DNA from: Lachnospiraceae bacterium
Lineage (GTDB): Bacteria; Bacillota; Clostridia; Lachnospirales; Lachnospiraceae
NCBI GenBank assembly: GCA_910574745.1
Contig: CAJTCE010000014.1
Location: 1 to 64,000 of the forward strand
Direction of reading: 5' to 3'
Length of the DNA: 64,000 nt
Below the pieces are notes generated by a model. The model was given only the letters and a program-made list of their open reading frames with translations, did not search any database and was not told the DNA's origin. A program made the position numbers and the translations under genes. Position 1 is the stretch's first letter, and each line of letters begins with the position of its first letter. This document shows, piece after piece, positions 26,920 through 34,432 of the stretch.

Positions 26920-27795
26920 TTACCCCGTATAAACATACTGACACATTTCTTTTCCTTCTATTAAAACATCCCCCGCCTCCTCAAATCCAAGTTTCCTGCA
27001 TAATTTAAAGGAAGCGATGTTTTCTCTTTCAAACAGAACCCTTATGAGGGAAAACTGCAGTTCTTTCTTTGCAAAGTTGAGAATGGCGCCGCACACCTCT
27101 GTGGCTATTCCCTTTCTCTGATAATCCGCCGATATGATATAGCCCAGTTCCGGCGTTTCGAAGCCCTCCCGCCAGGAAAACCCCGCCCTGCCTATAAGCT
27201 TCCCCGTAACCTTATCCACTACCGCCCATATTCCGAAGCCGCACAATTCATAAACCTGACTGATATAATCCTTTATATATTCCCGCTCCTTTTCCCGGTC
27301 CTGATAAAGTCCTTCCGTATAGCGGGTAATAGACGGATCTTTGTAAACATCATAAAGCTCATCCAGATCATCCTCGGCAATTTCCCTTATGACACAGCGT
27401 TTTGTCGTAAGAATCGTCCATGGTATGCCAAAAAGCCGCCTGTAGATTTTATCCATGTAATCGTAATCCACGCCCTTTAAGCCCGTAACCGCATAAGGGA
27501 CTTTTTTAAAGGACGCCGCTTTATTGCCGTCATGAAGATAGAGCAAAAAGGGGATTTTCTCCCTGTAAGCGGCTTCATAAAAATCTACGGAATCTGTAAC
27601 CAGAAACACCTCCGGCCTTCTCTTTTGAGGAGCTACAATACAGGAAGGAGCCTTGACACCGACTACCCGCCCTGTAAAGGTCTTTTCCAGCTCCTCTGTC
27701 CACATTTCTATCTCTTTTAAAGAAACCGCATCCGTAAAATAGTACCATATCTCAGCGATTTTCACGTTCCATTCATCTTTCCACATAAGTCTCAA
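26920..27795 (-). CDS. GNAT-family N-acetyltransferase with N-terminal extension
   Basis: 291 residues if the upstream TTG is used; the start is uncertain, since no good ribosome site precedes any candidate and a GTG about 9 codons in (VKIAEIWYYF) is an alternative. Residues about 1-125 form an unrecognised domain. The GNAT domain follows (about 130-285) with the RimJ/RimL-like opening TKRCVIREIAEDDLDELYDVY and acetyl-CoA loop DYQRKGIATE. Six bases separate it from the sensor gene, so it may be the first gene of that operon, though no functional link is obvious. Confidence 0.8.
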   Translation of the reverse strand: MRLMWKDEWNVKIAEIWYYFTDAVSLKEIEMWTEELEKTFTGRVVGVKAPSCIVAPQKRRPEVFLVTDSVDFYEAAYREKIPFLLYLHDGNKAASFKKVPYAVTGLKGVDYDYMDKIYRRLFGIPWTILTTKRCVIREIAEDDLDELYDVYKDPSITRYTEGLYQDREKEREYIKDYISQVYELCGFGIWAVVDKVTGKLIGRAGFSWREGFETPELGYIISADYQRKGIATEVCGAILNFAKKELQFSLIRVLFERENIASFKLCRKLGFEEAGDVLIEGKEMCQYVYTG

Positions 27796-27884
27796 ATCGT
27801 CCCTTTTCTTTTCCGTGCCCGTTCCCTATATCAGTAGTATAACACAAGTTTGGGCATATGCACTTTCTATTTTATTTGTTTTTC

Positions 27885-27913
27885 TTTACGTTTTTTTACT
27901 TTTCCTTTACAAT
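27885..27913 (+). promoter_or_regulatory. Candidate promoter of the cyclophilin gene
   Basis: TTTACG (27885-27890), a 17-base T-rich spacer and TACAAT (27908-27913), about 165 bases before the cyclophilin start. The long leader contains no recognised riboswitch. Confidence 0.45.
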
Positions 27914-28079
27914 ATATCTGTATACCCCCTTTATTATGCGGGTAATGAGCCGGACACAGATTTCTTCTACGCACACCGGCAAATGCCCCGGGAACCCATT
28001 CCCCTCAGTTTGCTGTGCGGGTATCGGCTTCGGTATATTTACAAACAATTTATAAGTAAAAGCAGGAGGAATTTAAAAA

Positions 28080-28607
28080 ATGGCACAAAATCCCATTGTT
28101 ACCATTACCATGGAAAACGGAGATGTTATGAAGGCGGAATTGTATCCCGAAATCGCTCCCATTTCCGTTAACAATTTTATTAATCTGATTCAGAAGGGTT
28201 TTTATGACGGCCTGATTTTCCATAGAGTCATTAAAGGTTTTATGATTCAGGGCGGATGTCCCGACGGAAACGGTATGGGCGGCCCCGGCTATTCCATCAA
28301 GGGCGAATTTGCCCATAACGGTGTGGAAAATAATTTAAAGCATACGGAAGGCGTTCTTTCCATGGCAAGGGCTATGCATCCCAATTCAGCAGGGAGCCAG
28401 TTTTTTATCATGCATAAAACAAGTCCTCATTTAGATGGCGAATATGCGGCTTTCGGTAAAATTACAGAAGGCATGGATGTGGTAAATAAGATAGCGGAAA
28501 CTTCCACCGATTATTCTGACAGACCTATGGAAGAACAAAAAATCAAGACCATGACAGTGGAAACCTTTGACGTGGATTATCCGGAACCGGACAAGATTCT
28601 GATGTAA
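28080..28607 (+). CDS. Cyclophilin-type peptidyl-prolyl cis-trans isomerase
   Basis: 175 residues, AGGAGG start, no signal peptide, so cytoplasmic. Single cyclophilin domain with the catalytic Arg in LIFHRVIKGFMIQGGCPDGNG (about residue 43), the conserved MARAMHPNSAGSQFFI and the late HLDGEYAAFGKITEGMDVV. It speeds Xaa-Pro isomerisation during protein folding. Length is standard for bacterial PpiB. Transcribed alone on the plus strand, converging on the ammonium transporter gene. Confidence 0.95.
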   Translation: MAQNPIVTITMENGDVMKAELYPEIAPISVNNFINLIQKGFYDGLIFHRVIKGFMIQGGCPDGNGMGGPGYSIKGEFAHNGVENNLKHTEGVLSMARAMHPNSAGSQFFIMHKTSPHLDGEYAAFGKITEGMDVVNKIAETSTDYSDRPMEEQKIKTMTVETFDVDYPEPDKILM

Positions 28608-28648
28608 TTTGACAACTGTTGCAGAAATATTATCGTTTTTACCCATGA

Positions 28649-28679
28649 CGACCCCGGGCAGTGGAAGCACCCGGGGTCG
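28649..28679. terminator. Hairpin between cyclophilin and amt genes
   Basis: A 10-bp GC-rich stem (CGACCCCGGG at 28649-28658, complement at 28670-28679) with an 11-base loop, between two convergent genes. Neither side has a clear T run, so it is a weak intrinsic terminator by rule but well placed. Confidence 0.5.
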
Positions 28680-28722
28680 CATTGATATAGATAAACTAAG
28701 GGATTAAGATAAAAGCATTGAT

Positions 28723-30471
28723 TTATTCTACATCCTGTAAGGCGTCAAAGTCCTCTTCGCCTGTACGGATCTTAACAACCTTGTCAACATTGTATACAAA
28801 GATTTTACCGTCTCCGATATGTCCGGTATAAAGAGCTTTTTTCGCAGCCTCAATAACATCCGCTACGGGAATTTTGCTGATGACAACCTCCAGCTTAACC
28901 TTAGGTAAGAGAGTTGCATCCATTTCCACGCCGCGGTACATTTCGCCCGCCCCCTTCTGAACGCCACAGCCCATTACCTGTGTAACGGTCATACCTGTAA
29001 CACCCAGGTTATTCATAGCTTTCTTTACCTTTTCATACCTGGACAGCTTGGAAATAATTACTACTTTATAAATACCGCTTGTTGAGATAACCGGTGCGTT
29101 TACAACCTTAACAGCAGCTTCCTTCTGGACTTTGGAAGCTTCTTCATAATCTTCTGTACCAAGATTGGTATTCTCGTTTACTTCCATTGTCATGGTGTTG
29201 GAAATATCCATGATACTGAAGCCTGAGTATGCGGACGCAAGACCGTGTTCGCAGGAATCTAAGCCCACAATCTCTTCTTCCTCGCTTACTCTCAAGCCCG
29301 CAACCGCTTTAATGACCAGAAAGGCAATGGTAATGGTAACCGCCGTCCATGCGGCTACAGCGGCAAAACCGATCAACTGTTTACCCAGAAGCGAAAATCC
29401 TCCTCCATAGAAAAGGCCGGTAAGAGTATCATTGCCGGGTGCGGATGTTGTTGCAAAAAGCCCTACCGCAATAGTTCCCCAGATACCGTTTAGGCAGTGA
29501 ACCGCTACAGCCCCTACCGGGTCGTCAATATGAAGCTTGTAATCCAACAGCCATACGCCAAACACTACCAGGAGTCCTGCTACAGCGCCGATAACCAGCG
29601 AGCCCGCCGCATCTGTAACATCACAGGGAGCGGTAATGGCAACCAGACCTGCCAAGGAAGCATTTAAGCACATGGAAACATCCGGTTTCCCGTATTTCAT
29701 CCATGTAAAGATCATACATACCACCGTAGCAATTGCCGGTGCAATCGTTGTGGTAACAAATACGCTTCCCAGCTGTTCAACACTTGTACACGCCGCACCA
29801 TTAAAGCCGTACCAGCCAAGCCACAGGATAAATACGCCAAGGCAGCCCATGGGAAGATTATGTCCGGGAAAGGCATTTACTTTTGATACTTTACCGTTTT
29901 TGTCCTTTGTGAACTTTCCGATACGAGGGCCTAAAATTTTTGCCCCGATCAAAGCGGAAATGCCGCCTACCATATGAATCGCACAGGAGCCTGCAAAATC
30001 GTGGAAGCCCATCTGTGCAAGCCAGCCGCCGCCCCAGATCCAGTGCGCCTCAATGGGATAAATCAATGCGGAAATAATTCCAGAATAAATACAGTAGGAT
30101 AAAAATTTGGTTCTTTCCGCCATGGCTCCTGATACGATGGTCGCCGTCGTAGCGCAAAATACCAGGTTGAATACGAAATTCGACCAGTCAAACTCCGCAT
30201 AATTGGTAAAGATATCAAATCCCGGTTTTCCTATCAGTCCTACTAAATCTTCGCCAAACAACAGTCCGAAACCAATCAGGATAAAAACCACTGTTCCGAT
30301 ACAAAAGTCCATCAGGTTTTTCATTAAAATGTTGCCCGCATTCTTTGCCCTGGTAAAACCGGTTTCTACCATGGCAAAGCCTGCCTGCATCCAAAACACC
30401 AGTGCCGCGCCGATCAAAAACCAGACGCCGAACACTTCGCCGTTTACAGCGCTCAAAATTTCTTCACTCAT
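28723..30471 (-). CDS. amt: Ammonium transporter fused to a C-terminal PII domain
   Basis: 582 residues from the second ATG (MSEEIL), 7 bases after GGAGG. The Amt channel (about 1-400, eleven hydrophobic segments) shows the twin pore histidines in GSCAIHMVGG and VAVHCLNGIWG. After a linker, residues about 465-575 form a GlnB/PII domain: VYKVVIISKLSRYEKVKKAM, GCGVQKGAGEMYRG, LPKVKLEVVI and the ATP-binding TGHIGDGKIFV and IRTGEE. Amt-PII fusions are known in several bacteria; the fused PII is expected to gate the channel by nitrogen or energy status. The position equal to uridylylated Tyr51 of E. coli PII is Met here (RGVEM), so control is more likely by ligand binding. Confidence 0.93.
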   Translation of the reverse strand: MSEEILSAVNGEVFGVWFLIGAALVFWMQAGFAMVETGFTRAKNAGNILMKNLMDFCIGTVVFILIGFGLLFGEDLVGLIGKPGFDIFTNYAEFDWSNFVFNLVFCATTATIVSGAMAERTKFLSYCIYSGIISALIYPIEAHWIWGGGWLAQMGFHDFAGSCAIHMVGGISALIGAKILGPRIGKFTKDKNGKVSKVNAFPGHNLPMGCLGVFILWLGWYGFNGAACTSVEQLGSVFVTTTIAPAIATVVCMIFTWMKYGKPDVSMCLNASLAGLVAITAPCDVTDAAGSLVIGAVAGLLVVFGVWLLDYKLHIDDPVGAVAVHCLNGIWGTIAVGLFATTSAPGNDTLTGLFYGGGFSLLGKQLIGFAAVAAWTAVTITIAFLVIKAVAGLRVSEEEEIVGLDSCEHGLASAYSGFSIMDISNTMTMEVNENTNLGTEDYEEASKVQKEAAVKVVNAPVISTSGIYKVVIISKLSRYEKVKKAMNNLGVTGMTVTQVMGCGVQKGAGEMYRGVEMDATLLPKVKLEVVISKIPVADVIEAAKKALYTGHIGDGKIFVYNVDKVVKIRTGEEDFDALQDVE

Positions 30472-30556
30472 AATCATTCCTCCTCAATAAAAAATGTAAA
30501 GTCCATGTTTCCACCTTCCACTCCTTTGTGGCAACACAGCTTTACATTTAAATAGC

Positions 30557-30575
30557 CGGACATTTCCTTTGTCCG
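30557..30575. promoter_or_regulatory. Inverted repeat in the amt upstream region
   Basis: CGGACA and TGTCCG separated by seven bases (30557-30575), about 90 bases upstream of the amt start. It could be an operator or a leader hairpin. No regulator is recognised. Confidence 0.35.
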
Positions 30576-30581
30576 AAATAG

Positions 30582-30608
30582 AAAAAGCGCTGAGATATTT
30601 CCCAGCGC
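30582..30608 (-). terminator. Terminator of the LXG toxin/immunity operon
   Basis: On the minus strand GCGCTG and CAGCGC pair across a ten-base loop and are followed by TTTTTC. It lies about 110 bases past the last immunity-like gene and before amt. Confidence 0.7.
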
Positions 30609-30713
30609 CTTTGCCTGTATTGAAGTATAGAACAAAGAATTCATTTTGTCAATTATAAAATTTAATTTATTTCCCCTTATAGCGAAGCACTTTGCCTTTT
30701 CACTCTTTCTTAA

Positions 30714-31898
30714 TTATAACGAAACTCTTTCTTCTTTAAATATCAAATAATTTATCCCCCGGAAAATAAGCATCAGAAAAACAGCTCCAATCCATGCAAT
30801 TCCATTGATTATATAGAATCGGAGACTGCGGGGATAAAAATCTGATACCAGCATCATGCCAAGCCTTATGATGAACATTTCCAGAATACAGCCTGCGGTC
30901 ATCTGGACTATTTGCCATGAACCCATCTTTCCCCTTGTATTTTCTGGTTTCTCTGCTCCGTTCCTTACTATAACGAAGCATCCTGTAATAGCGACAATAA
31001 TGGCTGAAATACCGTAGGATACATATATGTTTACGGGGTTCTCTACTCCAAACAGTATAAAGCCGGAAATAACAGGTCTTAGTATATAGATCCAGAACAG
31101 AATGGTTGCTCCGCATAACACATACTTCCAGCGGGCCAATTTATTAATTGCATTTACAATAGTCTCGCCCAAATACTGCTCTGTGGTTTTTTTTCCACCA
31201 GTTGCTCCTCCCCTTACAAATTCCCACTTTAAAATCATATAAATTATAAATAAGATAAATCCCCCATTTACCAAGTTGCATCGACGATTATTGACTTTTC
31301 TAATCTGATATTTATGCATTTTTTCCATTTCGTCTTCGAACGTCGTGTACATTTGCTCAATATTCTCCATAATCTCATCAGAAGTAATGGCAAACCTTTG
31401 TTCCATTTCACTATTAGGAATACATTTTCCGTCTTTATACAAAATCTTATATAAAACATATTCTTCATTTATAGAAAAAACCACTATAAAAAGTGTCTCT
31501 TTTCCATACGTTCCCCGAATGCTATGGCTATTATTTACTTCCTCACTCGTACTGTCAAACCGCATATACAATCGGAATTCTGAATATCCACCTCGCAATA
31601 TCCCTAATGTCCCGATATCTGTTTCCAAATCAACACTATATAAGCCTTCACGCTCAAATCTATGCCCTAATTCCCTCCAATCCCCTCTATATCTCCACGT
31701 TATATAATGTTCTGCATAGCTAAGAGCATTTTGCATATTAGGTATATATTTTGTCTCTTCTATATATTTTGCCTCATTGGATAGTTGAATAATAACCCAT
31801 CCTATAACTGCCAATAGAATAATTTTCAAAACTATCATGTATGGGCTTCTATCTCCTATTAAAATTTTTTTCTTTTTCATCCTTTTCTTCCCCATCAT
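30714..31898 (-). CDS. Six-TM putative immunity protein, paralogue 1
   Basis: 394 residues. One N-terminal membrane segment (about 20-40), an ectodomain of about 165 residues (SYAEHYITWRY conserved), then five membrane segments in the C-terminal half. It is homologous along its length to the next two genes. The ectodomain follows paralogue 3 (LETDI, SIRGTYGKE, EEYVLYKILYKDGKC), whereas the last ~140 residues are almost identical to paralogue 2 (GVENPVNIYVSYGISA, FYPRSLRFYIINGIAWIGAVFL), so the gene is mosaic. Its ATG overlaps the stop codon of the toxin-tail relic (ATGA). An ATG six codons later follows GGGAAG and could also serve. Immunity function is inferred from position after an LXG toxin. 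Confidence 0.75.
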   Translation of the reverse strand: MMGKKRMKKKKILIGDRSPYMIVLKIILLAVIGWVIIQLSNEAKYIEETKYIPNMQNALSYAEHYITWRYRGDWRELGHRFEREGLYSVDLETDIGTLGILRGGYSEFRLYMRFDSTSEEVNNSHSIRGTYGKETLFIVVFSINEEYVLYKILYKDGKCIPNSEMEQRFAITSDEIMENIEQMYTTFEDEMEKMHKYQIRKVNNRRCNLVNGGFILFIIYMILKWEFVRGGATGGKKTTEQYLGETIVNAINKLARWKYVLCGATILFWIYILRPVISGFILFGVENPVNIYVSYGISAIIVAITGCFVIVRNGAEKPENTRGKMGSWQIVQMTAGCILEMFIIRLGMMLVSDFYPRSLRFYIINGIAWIGAVFLMLIFRGINYLIFKEERVSL

Positions 31899-32011
31899 TG
31901 TTCAGTAGCAGCACGCTTTTGGAAAACTCCTGTTTCTGCCAATCTATAATCAACTAATTCTATTTCCATATATTCGTTACTGTTATTCATAAGACTTTTA
32001 TAAAAATTTCT
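31895..32011 (-). pseudogene. Relic of an LXG toxin C-terminus
   Basis: A 38-codon open stretch ending in TGA, with no start codon or ribosome site of its own. Its translation matches the last ~35 residues of the intact toxin encoded at 34433-36043: shared runs are RNFYKSL, SNEYMEIE and LAETG. The end then differs (VFQKRAATEQ instead of IYPTF). It begins within the last codons of paralogue 2, in another frame, and its stop overlaps the start of paralogue 1. This is what remains of a second toxin gene once coupled to paralogue 1. Confidence 0.85.
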
Positions 32012-33158
32012 TTTTTTTCATTACCAAACAATTTACCTTTTTCAAAATGAACACCAGAAAAACAGCCCCAATCCATGCAATTCCATTGATTATATAGAAT
32101 CGAAGACTGCGGGGATAAAAATCCGATACAAACACCATGCCAAGCCTTATGATGAACATTTCCAGAATACAGCCTGCGGTCATCTGGACTATTTGCCATG
32201 AACCCATCTTTCCCCTTGTATTTTCTGGTTTCTCTGCTCCGTTCCTTACTATAACGAAGCATCCTGCAATAGCAACAATCATGGCTGAAATACCGTAGGA
32301 TACATATATGTTTACGGGGTTCTCTACTCCGAACAGGATAAAGTTGGAAATAACAGGTCTTAGTATATAAATCCAGAACAGTATCGTCGCTCCGGATAAC
32401 GCATATTTCCAACGGGTAAATTTATGAATCGTATTTACAATCGCTTCCTCCAGATACTGCTCTGTGGGCTTATCCCCGTCTGTGGCCTCTGCCATTATGA
32501 ACCTCCATTTATAAAACATATAAATTGCAAATAGTATAAAACCCAAATTTGCTAAATTCTTTCGGCGTTTTCTTACTTTTTCGATTTGATACTCGTGCAT
32601 TTTTCGCAATTCAGATTCAAACGATGCACACATTTCTTCGGCATGATTTATAATTTCATCAGTAGTAATGCCTGAATATTTTTCCATTTCAGGGTTGGAT
32701 ACATAATGCCCGTTTTCATACAGAATTTGATATGATGCATAGTCTTCTTTTTTCCAAAAAGTTACCATAATAGGCGTCTCCTCGCCGTATGGAATATTAA
32801 TAATATAATTAATATCTTTGGTTTCTTTTGTACTGTCAAGCCGATTCTGTAATAGAATATCATATCCTCTCGATAATTCCCAAGTTATAGAAGCCGTTCT
32901 TGGTATAAGGTAATATAAACCATCAGACTTAGCAATGTATCCTAATTTTTCCCAGTCCCTTCCGTATCTCCACGTTATATAGTGCTCTGCATAATCAAGG
33001 GAATTTTTCATATCAGGAATGTATTTAGTCTCCTCTATATTTTTTGCTTTATTAGATAATTGGAGCACAAAATAGCTAAGTCCTATTAATATAACGATTT
33101 TTATTACAAATGCAAATGGTGTTTTATTTTTTATAACTTTTCTAATTAGTTTTTTCAA
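31998..33158 (-). CDS. Six-TM putative immunity protein, paralogue 2
   Basis: 386 residues with a TTG start, GGGAG 8 bases upstream. Same layout as its neighbours: TM1 (about 17-36), ectodomain, TM2 (about 203-221) and four further membrane segments. The ectodomain between residues 75 and 165 differs most from the other two copies (LIPRTASITWELSRGYD, INIPYGEETPIMVTFW), while the region MHEYQIEKVRKRRKNL follows paralogue 3 and the C-terminal ~140 residues follow paralogue 1. It would therefore recognise a different partner if the ectodomain is the specificity part (inference). The gap to paralogue 3 is 31 bases. Confidence 0.75.
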   Translation of the reverse strand: MKKLIRKVIKNKTPFAFVIKIVILIGLSYFVLQLSNKAKNIEETKYIPDMKNSLDYAEHYITWRYGRDWEKLGYIAKSDGLYYLIPRTASITWELSRGYDILLQNRLDSTKETKDINYIINIPYGEETPIMVTFWKKEDYASYQILYENGHYVSNPEMEKYSGITTDEIINHAEEMCASFESELRKMHEYQIEKVRKRRKNLANLGFILFAIYMFYKWRFIMAEATDGDKPTEQYLEEAIVNTIHKFTRWKYALSGATILFWIYILRPVISNFILFGVENPVNIYVSYGISAMIVAIAGCFVIVRNGAEKPENTRGKMGSWQIVQMTAGCILEMFIIRLGMVFVSDFYPRSLRFYIINGIAWIGAVFLVFILKKVNCLVMKKKKFL

Positions 33159-33189
33159 TTATGTTCTCCCTTAATAAAGTGACAGATAC

Positions 33190-34377
33190 TTAATCTATTT
33201 TTTCTTGATTGCAGTTAGGCCTTTTCTTTAGCATCAAATATCTTATCCCCCTGAAAATAAGCATCAGGAAAACAGCTCCAATCCATGCAGTTCCATTAAT
33301 CATATAAAACTGCAGACTGCGGGGATAAAAATCCGATACAAGCATCATGCCGAGCCTTATGATGAGCATTTCAAGAATGCAACCCGCCATCATCTGAAGT
33401 ATTTTCCATGTGGTCGCCTGTCTCGCTGTCGCATTTTCGGATGTTTCTGCTCCTTTTCTTGTTATTATGGAGCATCCTGCGATAGCAATAACAACGACTG
33501 ACATACCATAAGCTATGTATACATTTGCGTTTCTCTCCACTTGAAACAATATAAATTGGGAAATGACAGGTCGTAGTATATATATCCAGAACAGGATTAC
33601 CGCACCGCATAACACATACTTCCAGCGGGAAAATTTATTGATTGTATTTACAATAGTCTCGCCCAGACATTGTTCTGTGGGCTTATCCTCTTCTATTGCC
33701 TCTGCCATTATGATTCTCCATTTAAAAAACAGATAAAGTGCAAGTAATATAAATCCCAAATTTGTCAAATTTTTCCGGCGTTTTCTTACTTTTTCGATTT
33801 GATACTTGTGCATTTTTAGCAATTCAGATTCAAATATTGTATATATTTGTTCAATATTCTCCCTAATCTCATCAGTAGATATAGAAAACCGTTGTTCCAT
33901 TTCAAAATTTCGAACGCATTTCCCATCTTTATACATAATTTCATATAAGACATATTCCTCATCTTCAGAAAAAACCACCGTAAAAAGCGCTTCTTTTTCA
34001 TATACTCCCCGAATACTATGTCCATTATTTATTTCTTCCTGCGTACTATTAAACCATGCATAAAATAGAAATTCCGATTGTCCCCCTCGCATTATTTTTA
34101 ATCTTCTGATATCCGTTTCCAAGTCAAGGCTATATAATCCATCATGATTAAACCTATGCCCTAATTTTCTCCAATCCCCTCCATATCTCCATGTTATATA
34201 ATGCTCTGCATAATCAAGAGCATTTTGCATATCGGGTATATATTGGGTCTCTTCTATGTTTTTAGCCTCATTTGATAATTGAATAAAAAGATAGCCAAAC
34301 CCCATCAAAATGCACATTTTTATTACGGATGCAAATGGTGTTTTATTTTTTATAAGTCTGTTAATCTGTTTTTTCAA
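33190..34377 (-). CDS. Six-TM putative immunity protein, paralogue 3 (next to the toxin)
   Basis: 395 residues with a TTG start, AAAGGAG upstream. TM segments at about 17-36, 203-221, 253-271, 284-303, 322-346 and 358-378 leave residues 37-202 as the only large loop, predicted outside the cell. It is the first gene after the intact LXG toxin (55-base gap) and so the best candidate cognate immunity protein. The C-terminal half is more diverged from the other two copies than they are from each other (VERNANVYIAYGMS, TWKILQMMAGCILEM). No Pfam family was recognised by eye. A membrane immunity protein with an outer domain suits a toxin acting at or outside the membrane. Confidence 0.75.
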   Translation of the reverse strand: MKKQINRLIKNKTPFASVIKMCILMGFGYLFIQLSNEAKNIEETQYIPDMQNALDYAEHYITWRYGGDWRKLGHRFNHDGLYSLDLETDIRRLKIMRGGQSEFLFYAWFNSTQEEINNGHSIRGVYEKEALFTVVFSEDEEYVLYEIMYKDGKCVRNFEMEQRFSISTDEIRENIEQIYTIFESELLKMHKYQIEKVRKRRKNLTNLGFILLALYLFFKWRIIMAEAIEEDKPTEQCLGETIVNTINKFSRWKYVLCGAVILFWIYILRPVISQFILFQVERNANVYIAYGMSVVVIAIAGCSIITRKGAETSENATARQATTWKILQMMAGCILEMLIIRLGMMLVSDFYPRSLQFYMINGTAWIGAVFLMLIFRGIRYLMLKKRPNCNQEKID

Positions 34378-34432
34378 TCATGTTCTCCTTTAACAAATCC
34401 TTGGATTCCTGTACTATTTCTTCCGGCAGCTT

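Noticed and set aside
31895-32011. A sequencing or frameshift artefact of the intact toxin gene
   Set aside because: The relic lies 2.4 kb from the intact gene, differs at several residues and has a different end, so it is a separate diverged copy.
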